Shown here in pieces: positions 10,905-22,562 of a stretch of DNA of 64,000 bases (position 1 is the first letter of the stretch; every line of letters begins with the position of its first letter). The stretch comes from Lasiosphaeris hirsuta (Eukaryota; Ascomycota; Sordariomycetes; Sordariales; Lasiosphaeriaceae): positions 5,146,001-5,210,000 of the forward strand of contig JAUKUA010000004.1 of NCBI GenBank assembly GCA_030549175.1, read 5' to 3'. The notes beneath the pieces are model-generated. The model worked only from the letters and a program-made list of their open reading frames with translations. It was not told the origin of the DNA and ran no database searches. Made by a program: the position numbers and the translations under genes.

Positions 10905-11765
10905 TTATTGGTATCCACATACGCTCCGGCTCCTCCTTGCCGCTCTTGCATGTCCCTGCCACCTCGCGTATGTTGCAAAGGTGTATATGTTGAGGATGTT
11001 GGTATATGAACTGGAGATGATCAAATGTTGCGCCCAGCTGGTAAACAGGTGCCACGGGTCGAGAGCTAGAATCTTGGCGGCAATGTGGACGCCAAACAGG
11101 GAGACGCCCTTGATAAGGACGGTCAGCTCGCCGACTTTGGCATAGTACTCATTGATGAAGGCGTACTTGATGCCCCCGTTTGTGTCAAGCTTGAAGTCAG
11201 CCAGTCGCCTCGTCAAATACAGCGGGTCCATCAAGAGATAGACCTGTTGGTAATATCTTTGCCATGCTTCCGGGGCCTACCTACAAAGAATCACACGCTA
11301 CACAGAACTTTTGTCGTTGTAACGAGGTTCCAAGGCAACAAGAGCCTTTCCCTCGACAGCATACACGTTGACGACAATCTTGGGGTTCAGAGTCTTGCCA
11401 AAAGCGCCGCGGATCCGGCGATATGAGTTGATCTCGTCGGCATTCTGAGTTTTGAGCGGTAGAATGAGCTGCGCTGGTGCCATGACCTCAGAAACCATCA
11501 TCCCGGGGGTGGACAAGGCTCTAGGCCGAGGTGATAATCAGCTGCGTTGTGCATTCGAACTGGAATGCTGCGTCAGTATCAACCATCCAGGCTTTAGGTG
11601 CAGTCAACGAGCAATGACAGGAGCGCCTTAACCTACTTGATCATGATATTACCCTGGAAGATGCTTATGACAGCCAAGGCGTCGGCAACACGCTTATCAC
11701 ACGGCTCCTATTGTTCATGACGACACACAACCATCTTCTGATGTGCAGGGTTGGCTTTGTTTTTC
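10905..11765 (-). pseudogene. Chitin synthase relic (internally deleted)
   Basis: Minus-strand segments line up with conserved blocks of fungal class I-III chitin synthases. From the 5' side: MVVCRHEQ with a stop, then KRVADALAVISIFQGNIMIK (about 11650-11760); DAAFQFECTTQLIITSA (about 11535-11585, cf. the EYTTQ block); APAQLILPLKTQNADEINSYRR...GAFGKTLNPKI (about 11350-11480); and LALDPWHLFTSWAQHLI...YTNILNIYTFATY (about 10960-11085), the C-terminal membrane block. In-frame stops, frame changes and absence of the central catalytic part (no QxxRW) show that it cannot make an enzyme. The intact enzyme would polymerise UDP-GlcNAc at the plasma membrane. Confidence 0.75.
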
Positions 11766-12555
11766 GGGATACCGCGGCATTGAGTGATCATAATGATTTA
11801 GCTAGTCCGTAACTTCGGGCAGGGTGAGCCATTGCGGAGTACTAGAGACCCCCTGTAATTGACTAAAGATGATTGCCGATATGTCTCGATTGAGGGACGA
11901 GAAAAGAACAGAGGCCGACGAAAGTGTTAGACAACTTTCTTGGAGCAACGACGACATGGCAGAATCGGGCCTTGTCATTGGGTAGTGCGCCAAGGTTGAA
12001 TCGATCTGGTCTTTCGATCTGGACTCTGCAGCAAGTGGCAGCGCAACCCAAGAGGCTCCGGGCTCAGCACCTCTGCACACGGGCAGTGTGAGATTGGAGC
12101 GGCATGCTTGGCACTGCAGCTGTCTGCACGGGAGCTGAGCGAATGTCGAGAGTCTAGACCTCATCGTGAAGGTGCTTGTCAATTGATCCTGCCTTGATAT
12201 CACTCGAATTGGAACGGTAGGTTGGTGTGTAGCATGAGATAGTATTCTGGTAAAGAAAGTCGGGAGGGTTTGCCACAATTGATGAAGTTCTGATTGAAGT
12301 TCAAGCGTCGAAGTCGAATTAATGCAGGGGACGACAAGGGACAATGGAACAGCTGAGGTGAACACCACACCACTCCCACGTGCCTGAGCCCCGCCATGGG
12401 CAGGCACAGCTCAACCAGCGGCGGGCAAGAATGGCCTGACTGTGCACCGTTGCGCATCAACTTGAAGTTCCCCTCGTTCGCCTCTCAAGACCCTCAAGAT
12501 CCCCAAGATTCTCTCAGCTGCATTCGCAAAGCGCAATTGACCCTCCAGATTCGCA
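11766..12555. other. Promoter region of thymidylate kinase and spacer
   Basis: No recognisable domain. A minus-strand frame at 11802-12407 lacks family features and was not called. Confidence 0.4.
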
Positions 12556-13509
12556 ATGGCCTCAATTAACGACCTAGCCACGGCCGCATCGGCGCTCTCC
12601 GCCGTTGGCGATGCCTCCTTGACGCGGGGCGCATTGGTGATTCTAGAAGGACTCGACCGCAGTGGCAAGACGACTCAAGTGAAGCTGCTCGAGCAGCGCT
12701 TCGTTGAGCTCGGGAAGAAAGTCAAAGTGATGCGGTTTCCTGGTGTGCCATGCCCTCCCCCCCTCAACAGTCAAACAGCCCCCTAACCCCACCATCCCCA
12801 CAGACCGCACAACTCCCATCGGCCAGATGATCGACAGCTACCTCAAAAGCCAAGTCGAGATGGACGACCATGTGATCCACCTCCTCTTCAGCGCCAACCG
12901 GTGGGAAGCCGCGTACGCCCCTCCTCCCCTCCCCCTTCAGACTCCAACTCATCCCCCTCTAGGAAAACTATCACCCACCTCCTCAACACCAACGTAACAG
13001 TGCTCTGCGACCGCTACTACTACAGCGGCATCGTCTACTCAGCCGCCAAGCAGAACCCGTCGCTAAGCCTGCCCTGGGCTCGCGCGCCCGAGGTGGGCCT
13101 GCCCCGTCCCGACCTCGTCCTCTTCCTCGACCTGGAGGAGAGCCAGGCCAAGGCGCGCGGCGGGTGGGGGGGCGAAGTGTACGAGAAGGCCGAGATGCAG
13201 CGGCGCGTGCGCCAGCTGTTCTGGGGGCTGAGCATGGGCAAGATCGAGACGGCGTATCTCGCGCCGGGGGGGAGTGCCGCGGCCGCGGCTAGCGGCGAGG
13301 GCGAGGAGGTGGCGGTTGGGGCGCCGACCCCTGACGAGGATACGCCCGGGTTGGAGTACCGGTTCCGGCAGGAGGAGGAGGATCTCGTTGTGGTGGATGC
13401 GAGTCCGGCTGTCGAGGAGGTGGCGGAGGAGGTGTGGAAGGTGGTCCAGGCGAGGGTGCAGGCGGTGGAGAACGGCGAGGTTGGCAAGTTGGTCAGGAGG
13501 GTTTCGTGA
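12556..13509 (+). CDS. CDC8: Thymidylate (dTMP) kinase
   Basis: Three exons: 12556-12742, 12804-12912 and 12963-13509, giving 280 aa. The enzyme phosphorylates dTMP to dTDP with ATP, an essential step in dTTP supply. The P-loop EGLDRSGKTTQ lies near 31-41. RTTPIGQMIDSYL and the DRYYYSG motif follow, with PDLVLFLDL further on. The splice joins restore the expected motifs (MRFP-DRTTPIG and NRWEAA-KTITHLL). It is longer than the roughly 200-215 aa typical of the family because of a Gly/Ala/Glu-rich insert (about 190-215) between the LID-like region and the C-terminal helices. It is separated by about 490 bp from convergent GTP cyclohydrolase. Confidence 0.93.
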
Positions 13510-13995
13510 CGGGACAAGGCAGGTGGAACGCTGCATGTACGATTAAGATGCGGAGTGATGAAGGGTTTGGGTATGTGATACAAGTTGCGGCGATGATTGC
13601 CAACAACGACTTCGGTTGAGTGAAGTATCTAAGGTATCCATCCATATCTACCCCGAACGCTGTACCTATGCAGCCCCGGCCAAAAGGAACGCTGTACAGC
13701 AAGATGGTTGATGCCGTGTTGAAGCAATGCCACAAAATCAGATAGCCAAGCTGGCCCAGTCGTATCTCCGCAATTTGATCCGATGTTGAGACCCACCAGT
13801 ATTGCCCCTATGCTGGTTCTTTTGCTGCCTCGCCCAAAACGCCATTTCAATGCAGATTGCCAAACAGAAATACCGCAACCTCGTAACAAAATTCCCACCC
13901 GGCATTGCTGCCGCCAAGAGACAAAGTCTCTCCCTCTGTCTTGGTTGAACCAGATACACCCCCTAATATGCTATTGTTGAATTGTGAACGTTGGC
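13510..13995. other. Convergent 3' spacer
   Basis: Lies between the ends of thymidylate kinase and GTP cyclohydrolase I. It should hold both polyadenylation regions; no gene seen. Confidence 0.4.
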
Positions 13996-14952
13996 TCATC
14001 GGCGGTTGACGCCAATCAAGCTCAGGAACTCGTTCCTCGTCTTCTCCTTGCTCTCGAAACACCCCAGCACGCAGCTCGTGATGGTGGAGCTGCTCGTCTT
14101 CTGGACACCACGCATGACCATGCACAGATGGTTAGACTCCATGACGACATGAACACCCTGGGGCTTCAGAACCTCCATGATGGCGTTGGCCACCTCCCTG
14201 GTCAGACGCTCCTGGATCTGCAGGCGGCGGGAAAACATCTCCGCAATGCGCGGCAGCTTCGAGATGCCGATGACAGCGTTGGAGGGTATGTATCCGATGT
14301 GCATCTTGCCGATGAAGGGCACCAGGTGGTGCTCGCACATGCTGAAGATCTCAATGTCCTTGACAATGACCATCTCGTTGTGGCCCTCCTGGAAGATGGC
14401 GTTGTTGACAATGTCGCCCACGTTCTCCTGGTAGCCCTTGGTGAAGAAGAGCATGGCCTTGGCGTAGCGCTCGGGGGTCGCCAGGAGCCCCTCGCGGTCG
14501 GGGTCCTCGCCCACACATTCCAGCAGCGTTCTGACGGCGCCCTTCATCTTCTCCAGCCGCTCTTTCTTCTGCACGTCGGTCTCCTCGAGACGCTCGCGGG
14601 TGCCCACGCTGGGCCGACTCAGGCCGTCAAAGTCGATGACGGGGCTCGGCGACCGAGTAGATACCTCGTCAGCTTCGATGGGGGCGAGGGCCGGTTCTAT
14701 TGCAGCAGCTACAGCGTCCGGCCTCCCCTTCCTCTTCTTGCTCTTGGGACTGGGCTCGGGCTGGTCGCGGAGGTCGCGCGCGGGCTTACTGACGCTGGAC
14801 CGGCGTTCTCCTTTCTTGTGGGTGCCGTTCGCGACGAGGGATTTGCTGGTGTCGTCGGCATGGGACCTCTTGTTGCCCTTGCCCTTTTTCTCGCCGCTTA
14901 CAGGCGACCCCGAGGGGACGTCGGAGTCGACCTGTGCCTCGAGCTGAACCAT
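13996..14952 (-). CDS. FOL2: GTP cyclohydrolase I
   Basis: Single exon, 318 aa. It converts GTP to 7,8-dihydroneopterin triphosphate, the entry to folate and tetrahydropterin synthesis. The catalytic domain begins near residue 130 ([31 protein letters not shown]). The zinc-binding CEHH ([11 protein letters not shown]) and the later [10 protein letters not shown] with its Cys ligand are intact, as are the GYIP and [10 protein letters not shown] blocks. The first 125 or so residues are a polar extension with basic clusters (KSKKRKGRP, about 70-78), longer than in most homologues and possibly a nuclear localisation signal. Transcribed away from TAF11 across a spacer of about 1 kb. Confidence 0.96.
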   Translation of the reverse strand: MVQLEAQVDSDVPSGSPVSGEKKGKGNKRSHADDTSKSLVANGTHKKGERRSSVSKPARDLRDQPEPSPKSKKRKGRPDAVAAAIEPALAPIEADEVSTRSPSPVIDFDGLSRPSVGTRERLEETDVQKKERLEKMKGAVRTLLECVGEDPDREGLLATPERYAKAMLFFTKGYQENVGDIVNNAIFQEGHNEMVIVKDIEIFSMCEHHLVPFIGKMHIGYIPSNAVIGISKLPRIAEMFSRRLQIQERLTREVANAIMEVLKPQGVHVVMESNHLCMVMRGVQKTSSSTITSCVLGCFESKEKTRNEFLSLIGVNRR

Positions 14953-15935
14953 TTTGCGAGCTCAATTGGGATCCCTCTTCTAGAATAGTAGTTAGAAATA
15001 GTTGTACAAGGGAGGATAGAGCTGGGATAGACGCACTGCGAATTCGATGAGGACCCCGAGAGGCGGGCTGGGGTATGACACAGCGGGGCAAGCAGCAATT
15101 GCGCAACTTTCACAGGCGATCAGGCCCTCCTGACGAGTCGAAATTTTAACACTAGCACCCCGGATTGACCGGATTCGGAGCGCGATGGAAACCTGGAGCG
15201 ACTTTTCTTATCTTATCGGTTTGACGTCAGAATGGCAACGATTTCCAAAACAACAACAATGGGTGGCGGGCAGCAGAAAATAAAGGTGAAGAGAAAGAAG
15301 AAGAAAAAAAAAGAAGAAAAAAAAAGAAGAAAAAAGGTATGTTAAATTTGTCTCAATGAGGTACTTTATACGATTTGAGCCGCTATGGAGTGAGGCAGGA
15401 GTTAGCGGGCTTCTATTGTTTGTCACGAGGTTTTTAAAGTCGAATGGTCTCAACAAGGGCCTGTCTTTTTTTTCTCTCCAGGTTCTCCAACTTCAGCACA
15501 TCGATGGCGGGGGCAGCCAAGCAGGCGGCAGGTGGGCCTCGCCGCGCCCGGTGGGCCTTCTGTATCCGCACCTTCCCAGCGGGCACTTGCATTGTTGAGC
15601 GGTGACTTGCAGGGACCCGTCGTGTTTGTGCCGCTGTACCTCGTTCTTGCCTGGGCCGTGCTGTGGATTTGACCTTCTCATTCTGCCGCTCCCCAAACAA
15701 GACGTCAGCCGCATTTTATTTCCAGAGCAAACACGGGCACTGGCAGTAATATTTGCTCCTCCCTGCTTCCGCCAGCTTCAGCACGTTCGATCGCCGCAAG
15801 TCGACTGGTTTTACACTAGCGCATCGGGCTGCTGTGTGGGTCGGTAAATAACGGTCCAGAAGTAGCAAGCACACACTGGCTCCCGTCGACAGGGCCCCTG
15901 ACTTCAGCACAAGGCCCGGGCTTCTCTCCCAGACC
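14953..15935. promoter_or_regulatory. Divergent promoter region between FOL2 and TAF11
   Basis: About 980 bp between two divergent starts. Purine/A-rich tracts occur at about 15295-15335 and a T/C tract near 15465-15482. Individual factor sites could not be assigned. Confidence 0.4.
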
Positions 15936-17062
15936 ATGGCCACGTCGCCACCGTACTCGTACTCCCCAATCGCCCTCTCTCCACCATACCCATCGCATTC
16001 GCAGCTCCCGCCCATCAACACGATGACGAACAAGAAGCGCACCTCGGAAGGCGGCGGCGCCCCGTCCCTCAAGCGCCGCAAGGCGTCGACCATGTCGATC
16101 AACTCGGCCGCTGGGTCCGCCCACCCGCTGCGACAGACGTCCTTCCCCCCCGACGAACCCGGCACACCCTACGACATGCGATCGCCCTCGGTCGACGTCG
16201 ACAATATGAGCTTCGTCAGCGGCAGCCAGGTCAGCACCGCGCCTGTTAAGAAGAAGCGCGGTCGCAAGTCCAAGGCAGACAAGGCACGCGAGCGCGAGCA
16301 GACGCCCTCGGTCGTCGGCGGCCGCGCCACCACGGCCGCGAGCGGCATTAGCGATGGCCCCGGACGTGGTGGTAAGAGCGCTGCAGGCGGGCAGGGTGCT
16401 GGGGAGGAGGGCGAGGAGGATAACGACGGCCCTACCGAGGTCGCCGCCACGGCCAACGCCATGACTGCCGAGCAAAAAGAAGCGGAACACAAGGCGCGAG
16501 GAGTTCTCATTGACAACTTCTCGTCGATGCAGTTTGAACGTTTCGAGAATTGGCGTGCTGCCAACCTGAGCAAAGCCGGTGTGCGAAGGGTATGGCTACC
16601 TGCTCGTGCATTTTGCGCCCATCGTTTGCTAACCTTCTTCCATAGCTCATCAACGCAACCATCTCCCAGTCGGTGACGGAGAACGTCGTCATTGGCATGC
16701 GTGCCGTGACCAAGGTCTACCTTGGCGACATCATTGAGAGCGCGCGTCGGATACAGACCGAGTGGATCGAGAAGACGGGCGAGAAGCAGACAGACCTACC
16801 CACACCACCTGCTTCTGCTGGCACATCACCCAATGAAAATGGCGGAGAGAGAGGAGAGGGCGGAGAGCAGCAGAAGGATGCATCGGAATTGGACGGCAGA
16901 CGAGGACCGCTGCGGCCCGAGCACCTCCGCGAGGCCGTCCGGCGGTATAAGAAGGCCTTTGAGGGCGGCGGCGTCGGAGTGCACGCCATCTGGCACCAGC
17001 AGCAGCAGAGCGGTGTTGACAGGTTCCCTTCCCGGACTGGGGGCCGGAGAATCTTCCGCTGA
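15936..17062 (+). CDS. TAF11: TFIID subunit TAF11 (histone-fold)
   Basis: Two exons, 15936-16589 and 16646-17062, giving 356 aa. The intron is GTATGG...CATAG and joins AGVRR to LINATISQSV. TAF11 pairs with TAF13 in TFIID and helps position TBP at promoters. The N-terminal half is low complexity, with a basic KKKRGRKSK patch near 104-112. The histone-fold domain starts at LIDNFSSMQFERFENWR and continues through LINATISQSVTENVVIGMRAVTKVYLGDIIE. The last helix, RPEHLREAVRRYK, follows a polar insert of about 50 residues rich in Glu, Gly and Pro, which makes the histone fold longer than in yeast or animals. The end FPSRTGGRRIFR resembles the conserved C terminus of the family. Confidence 0.92.
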
Positions 17063-17402
17063 AGCTGCTGTGGTGTGTGCACGTTTATTTGGCTTGGCGC
17101 TATGGGGGATTACGGCACGGATGGGATGGGATAGAACTTGGTGTAGATGTGGGCGTATGAGCATTCGATACCCGCGACTCGGAGGAGGCGCTTTGATTTA
17201 GAATAGACACAGTAATGATAGCTTGGGGCGTTATATGGGATACTTGTTGTCTCTGCGTTCGATGAGAACTCCTTAGGTGCTTGGACCGCTGCAAATTAAG
17301 TCCCATGTTCAACGGATACCACTCCCAAAGCCCCACCAATACAGACCCAGCATCGTCATTCTTCATGAGACGTGCCGCCAGCAGGGGACCACGGACTTGC
17401 TC

Positions 17403-18134
17403 TTACAAAAGAGACACTTGGAAGTCTAACTCGCAGCCACAGCAGACCTTGGAATCGGGATATCCATCAGCACCGCATCCGAGGCGTGCCTCCTCAGAGG
17501 GGGACGAATCGTATCCGCCACCGACAACCATCACCGGCTTACTTCCCCCGAAAACCGGCACCTTTGTATCGCCATTGCTGAGCATGAGCTTGCAGGTCGT
17601 GATGTTGGCCTTTTCCGTGTTCACAGCTGCAGTCCTGGAAGAGGTTTCGACTATTTCCCGGTGGTCTAATAGATGACCTCTCCCGCTGCAGCTTGTCTTG
17701 CCTTTTGCGAGGCTGATCTCTCTTATGTGGATCCCGGAACCACACCACTTGGATATCTGGCTTGTGCTTGAGGTCCGTTGGGTGTTGTTGTATGAGACGG
17801 AGTGCGAATCTGTGCCGATCCCAAAGTCGATGGGCGGTAGGTCGGGGACTGGGAACATTTCTCTCCGCCTCGGCCGGGACCGCCTTGATCGTCCCACATT
17901 ACTTACCAATGATAGCCAAAGACAGGGCCGGAAATACCAGCTCATTAATGTGATTCGCCAGATCTTTGAATAGTCTGGTGTTGCTTGTTGAGTCCTAAGA
18001 TGGAGGAGATGAGGTAAAGATATGCCACCCCGGAAGGGGTGTTTGCCATTGGGGGAGCGCCCATTCATCCGGGATAGCGCCTGTGGTGCAGTGCTTCTCC
18101 GAAAATCCGCTGAAGAAGTTGGAAATGTCCTCAC
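17403..18134 (-). CDS. Uncharacterised open frame, doubtful
   Basis: 243 codons without stops on the minus strand. It contains a Cys-rich tail (GCGADGYPDSKVCCGCELDF) and a short hydrophobic patch (YFRPCLWLSLV). No domain was recognised. A donor-like GTAAGT occurs inside, so if real the gene may be spliced. Neighbouring sequence between 17063 and 18505 holds nothing else supportable. It could be a decayed gene or a chance frame. Confidence 0.2.
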   Translation of the reverse strand: MRTFPTSSADFRRSTAPQALSRMNGRSPNGKHPFRGGISLPHLLHLRTQQATPDYSKIWRITLMSWYFRPCLWLSLVSNVGRSRRSRPRRREMFPVPDLPPIDFGIGTDSHSVSYNNTQRTSSTSQISKWCGSGIHIREISLAKGKTSCSGRGHLLDHREIVETSSRTAAVNTEKANITTCKLMLSNGDTKVPVFGGSKPVMVVGGGYDSSPSEEARLGCGADGYPDSKVCCGCELDFQVSLL

Positions 18135-18505
18135 ACTGGGGTTGATCTATGGTATGATGCTTCAAGTTGCAACATAAAAATCTTTATGACAGCTATCCAG
18201 TTGGCATAGGACCAAACTGCCGCCGTCATCCCCCAGTGGCAAGACAGATATAGCTAGCTCATCAGTCTTGAGCAAAGGTCTGACCTTGGGAGAAAACCAC
18301 GAGATGATCGATTTGTGCCCCCGTTCAAGGTTCTGGAACGAAGAGTCACATAAGGCAGCAATCGCCCCCTTTTCATTCTCATCGCTTGCAATCGTGCATA
18401 TGCGTTCACTTTGTCACAGATTGCCGGTATTGACGGCCACCAGGGGCATGGCTTGAATATACATCACAACACGGTAAAATCACACTGGCCCGCAGGCCTT
18501 ACCAT

Positions 18506-21117
18506 TTACCAATCCTGGTCGTTCGCCGTCGACACCGAGGTGACGTGTAGGGTCGCCTTGGTGTGGAACGGGTTCGTGACGGAGCACGCCACACCCCTCC
18601 TGACCTTCCACATGCCGTTGAGGCTGATCTGGAACTCGTCGGCCCCGCCGATCTTGACCCGGACGACGCCCTGCGCGACCGAGCAGATGCGCAGGTCGGT
18701 CTTATCGACCTGCCACTGCAGGGTGTTGCTGGGCTGGATCTCGTGGATCCGAAAGGCGCTGTCGTCCGAGGTCCTGATCGTGATGTTTGTGGAGAGGTAG
18801 GCCGAGGAGAAGGCGACGTCTGTGAACGTGTAAGTGTCAGTAAGAGTCTTGGTGGGTTGGGACGGAATGATGGTGACATCGGACGCAAGGAGCTGCAACT
18901 TACACTCCGACCGATCCCCAGTCTCATCCCGGATGATGCCTGGCGCCCTTTCCCAGGTCTGCACAGCCATCAAGCCCATGTCAAAGTCCCCCTGGCTGGC
19001 CAGAGCATCACGAGCATCTAGCTTCTTGGTCTGGCCGCGCTTTGTCTTGGATCCAGAGATGGGCTCTCTTTCCATCGCGGCTTTGGCAGCCGTCTCCTCC
19101 TCTGCCTTCTTCCGAGCCTCTTCCGCCTCTGCCTCCTTCCGTCGCAAAAGGAGAGTATTCTGCTCCCGCATTGCAAGCCGGCCAGACCGACGAACCTCTG
19201 CCACGCCCTCCTCTTCTCCACCTGGTCCCTCCCCCGTAGTCTCGGCACGCGGCGCCTCTGGCGACACTGGACGAACCACCTCTGGCGCCTCGGCCACAGC
19301 GGAACCACCCGGCTGCGCGTCGAGGACACCCGCAACTCCCTCCGCATCGCCCCCCTCGTTAGGGACCCGCGGCGCAAACACCTGGTCGGGATACAGTCCT
19401 GGACCCGCCTCAGCACCCGCCTCCGGCCGGACATTCGCACCGCAAAACATACCAAAGACATTACAGCAATCGCCCCCAAAGAAGCTCCGCAGGCCCTTCG
19501 ACCTCCCCTCCGCAAGGGCAAAACATCCCTCGAATGCCCGGGCCGAAGCAATCTTCTTGCGGGCGCAGAAGGCACACGGCACCGGGGCCTCGCGGCCCGT
19601 GACGTGGACGATCAGGAGGCACAGCGTCTTGAAATTGGGCAGGGCGTTGTGGGCGAAGCGCGCCTCCCAGCGGGCGGGTATGTCGCGGCGGCGGGGCAGG
19701 GAAAGGAGCTCCGAGAGGAGCGTGCTCTCTTGCTGCGTGATATTGTCAGGCAGCCATCGGCAAATGAGCTTTCGCCAGTCCCGTTCGGATTGAAGAGAGG
19801 CGGGCTCGGGAAGGGGGCTGGCTGGGGCGGTGTCACTTGCGCTGTTCGGACCGGGCTCGGAAAGGCCAGGGCTGACAAGCACGGGGTGGGCGCTCTTGGC
19901 CTGCGGGTCCCGCAACGCTGCCACTTCCGTTCCCGGGACCCGAGGCGGCGTAATGGGGGGGCCGGTGGCCAGGTCGAGAGGGATTTGGGAGATAACTATA
20001 GCTGGGCTCTTAACCCCTTCCATATATGGACGCTCGCCAACAATAGACATGGTTCCATCGCAATTGTCATTGAGAAGGACCCTCCGGTGGGCAGCCTAAA
20101 GCTGGTGAGCAAGTGAACCGTAGCGTGGTGATGGAGAGGACCTACTTTGAAATGACAACCGAGGTTATGTGCTCCGGAAAAGATAGCCTGGCAGTCGCAG
20201 ATGGGGCAAACCCAGGGATTCTCGTCGCCTTCGCGAGGCTGGTAGCCCTTGGGGAACAGAGTACCGTGTCCCGAGACAATCTGTTGAGTGCCGTCTAGAC
20301 AAGCGGTGGTGAGTAAGTCGCCAGAAAAAAGGTAGTGGCCTTGCACAACTTACGAAAGATACCAAACCACTCTCCATATTTCCTCTTTCCGCAAAAATGT
20401 ATCTGCTTCCCATTGTAGGGGGGTTCCCGGCCCCGTCGAATGTTGAACCCCGTAATCTCGACATCGGAATCGCTGTCGCCCTCGATCTCGATGCAATCCT
20501 TAGCCGGCTCAGGAAACTTGCCCGTGCTGGGTGCGCCCCCGGACCCACTCGCTGTGGTACTCGGCAGCGACATCGGGCCGGCAGTGCTCCGGAATGGCAT
20601 CGGCGCCGTGCTGCCGGCCTTGGTAGGAGTATCGCGGGTGGCAGCAAGCTGGTATCCCGGAGGGAAGCGGATCGCGGGATGAGTCTTTGGCGCACCACCC
20701 CCTCGGAGTCCGAGGAGACTTCCAGAGCCCGACTCTTCATTGCTAGCTGTGCGCGTGGTCGTGTCTGCATATTTGCTGGCCGTGACCCGGGGCCGCTTTG
20801 GGCTCCGAACCACCTCGGGATCGAATCCAAATGTCCGCTTCGCCGAAGGGAAAGCTGGGGAATCCGCCGGGCCCGGCAGCAATTCGACGTCGATACGCCC
20901 TCCCATCCCACTGTCGCGGGCTGATATCGGACATGTTAGCTGTGCTACGCCCACATCGAGCCCGATCGTGGGAGGAGGACTTACAAGAGCCAGCAGACGA
21001 TGCAGCTGAGCGAGGAGGGCGGAGGTTCAGGTCCGCGGGGGTTGGGGTCCTCTTTCGCAGCGGCAATTGAAGCGCCCTATTGTTTGGCGCCTTGTCGGCG
21101 CTCTCTGCCTGGCCCAT
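18506..21117 (-). CDS. C2H2 zinc-finger protein with cysteine-rich (DUF3716-like) and cupin-like C-terminal regions
   Basis: Four exons: 21117-20985, 20920-20354, 20294-20146 and 20095-18506, giving 812 aa. All junctions have GT...AG and keep frame. A single C2H2 finger straddles the last intron (CPICDCQAIFSGAHNLGCHF + KAAH). The central cysteine cluster PCAFCARKK...FEGCF...CCNVFGMFC resembles the DUF3716 family of fungal proteins. It is followed by an acidic/proline linker, a Glu/Lys-rich coiled-coil stretch (RRKEAEAEEARKKAEEE) and a basic KTKRGQTKK patch. The last 110 residues (TDTYTFTDVAFSSAY...GGADEFQISLNGMWKVRRGVAC...TLHVTSVS) read like a small beta-barrel, comparable to CENP-C-type cupins; this is inference. 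Probably nuclear. The start at 21117 is chosen over an in-frame ATG at 21168 because a possible UTR splice acceptor lies between them. Confidence 0.8.
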
Positions 21118-22562
21118 ACTTCGCTGTGAGACAAACCATGGAAAATGAGAAAAGGAATGAAGCTGCAAGGGAGATAGAGTGAGAATTGAATATCCCTTGC
21201 ATCACCCTCGCCCCGTGCTCGATGATCTGGCTTCGATGATCACGACAGCAAACAAGTTGTACGGAGAATGGGCTTTCCGCTGTGTTGTTCCCTTGTTCGT
21301 AGATAGCTCAAGGTGGTTCATCGATTCCCTCTGCACTATAGCTGAAAGTCGGAGTTGACCCTGGTTTCTATGATGTTGACTGTGAATAAAGGGGGCGGGT
21401 GGAAATAACTCTGGACTTGAACACAAACGAAAGTCTGGTACGTCACTTCTATTTGCAGTTCGAATATGTCACTGGGGCGATTCGGATAACCTACCCACTT
21501 TTGACAACTGCGGTCGTGAAATGGGGCGATTCGAATAACCTTCTTTTGACGACTACTGTCGTGAAAATTATTTGTATGGAGGATAATGAGATACCTCGAA
21601 GATGAAGGTTATCCCCCGAGTTGCCCCTTTGCACTTGGAAAGTTTGAGGCCTGGATCGTTGCTTCATTTGCACTGCAGCTGAAGACTTGACCCTATACTT
21701 TGGTTGTTCTGATGGTTGCCAATAAAGGGGGGGAACGTCTGAGACAACACGACAAAGAAAGTGAACAAAACCTCCCGGAATGGTTAGACGCATTCTTGTG
21801 AAAACAATGGGGTGAGCCTAGCCAGTTGGGCCAACGCAAAAAATATGGTTCTGAGGAATGAAGCGCTGGCTTAACACGTCCGAATCCGTGAAGAGGGTAC
21901 GGATAAAGCCGAGGAGTGTGAATCGCAATGGGAATTGGCGAGAAAGGAGGCGGCGAGCTGAGGACACGTCGGGTAGGGAATCCGCCTAATCCACAAAAGC
22001 CATAATTCTTGTTCTAGCAGCACGCGGGCGGACGAAAGTACACCGATGGAAATTTAAAGATTAGGCGGAAGATTAAGGTAGCGGTGAAGCGAAATGTAAA
22101 GCAGTATGTGAAGCGGTCAGAGAAGGTTTCGTCGTCTAATGGCGAGTCGGTTAAGCGAGCGACTTAGGGACGTGTCCTCGAACCACTGCCTTGTTCTGGA
22201 AGCGTTTAAACCGGATGGAAGTTTGACGGACGGAAGAGTACAGACGTGAAGTAAAGGGTGAAGCGGAAGGTAAAGTAAAAGGTCAAGAAGCAGGTGAGAT
22301 GGAAGGGGGGATGGAAATAAAGTGGCGAGAAGGCCGTAGTCTAATAGCGGGTCAGTCAAACAAAAAAACCCAAGGCGCCGTACTTACCGAGTCTTAAAAC
22401 CTTGCCCTGTCCTGGCTGCGTGTGAGCAGATCAAAAATGTACATATTTCATTTCATTGTGACAATATTTCTACAGCGACCTTGCGGTCGATCCAGACGCA
22501 TCCAGGAGGCCAACATCCTAAGCCCCCTAGGCCTGGAACCTGGGGGTAATATACGACGCCGC
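21118..22562. repeat. Spacer with degenerate duplications
   Basis: Two adjacent copies of a roughly 47-bp unit starting GGGGCGATTCG lie at 21474-21522 and 21523-21568. Sequence around 21332-21399 (AGCTGAA...TTGACC...AATAAAGGGGG) recurs at 21670-21735. A second weak duplication joins about 22130-22200 and 22335-22410 (GTCTAAT(G/A)GCG...CTTG...CTG). No gene recognised; purine-rich on the plus strand. Confidence 0.5.

Noticed and set aside
22130..22200. Leu/Ser tRNA-like segment (GGCGAGTCGGTTAAGCGAGCG)
   Set aside because: The D-arm resemblance is not supported by acceptor or T arms. It lies in a degenerate duplication.
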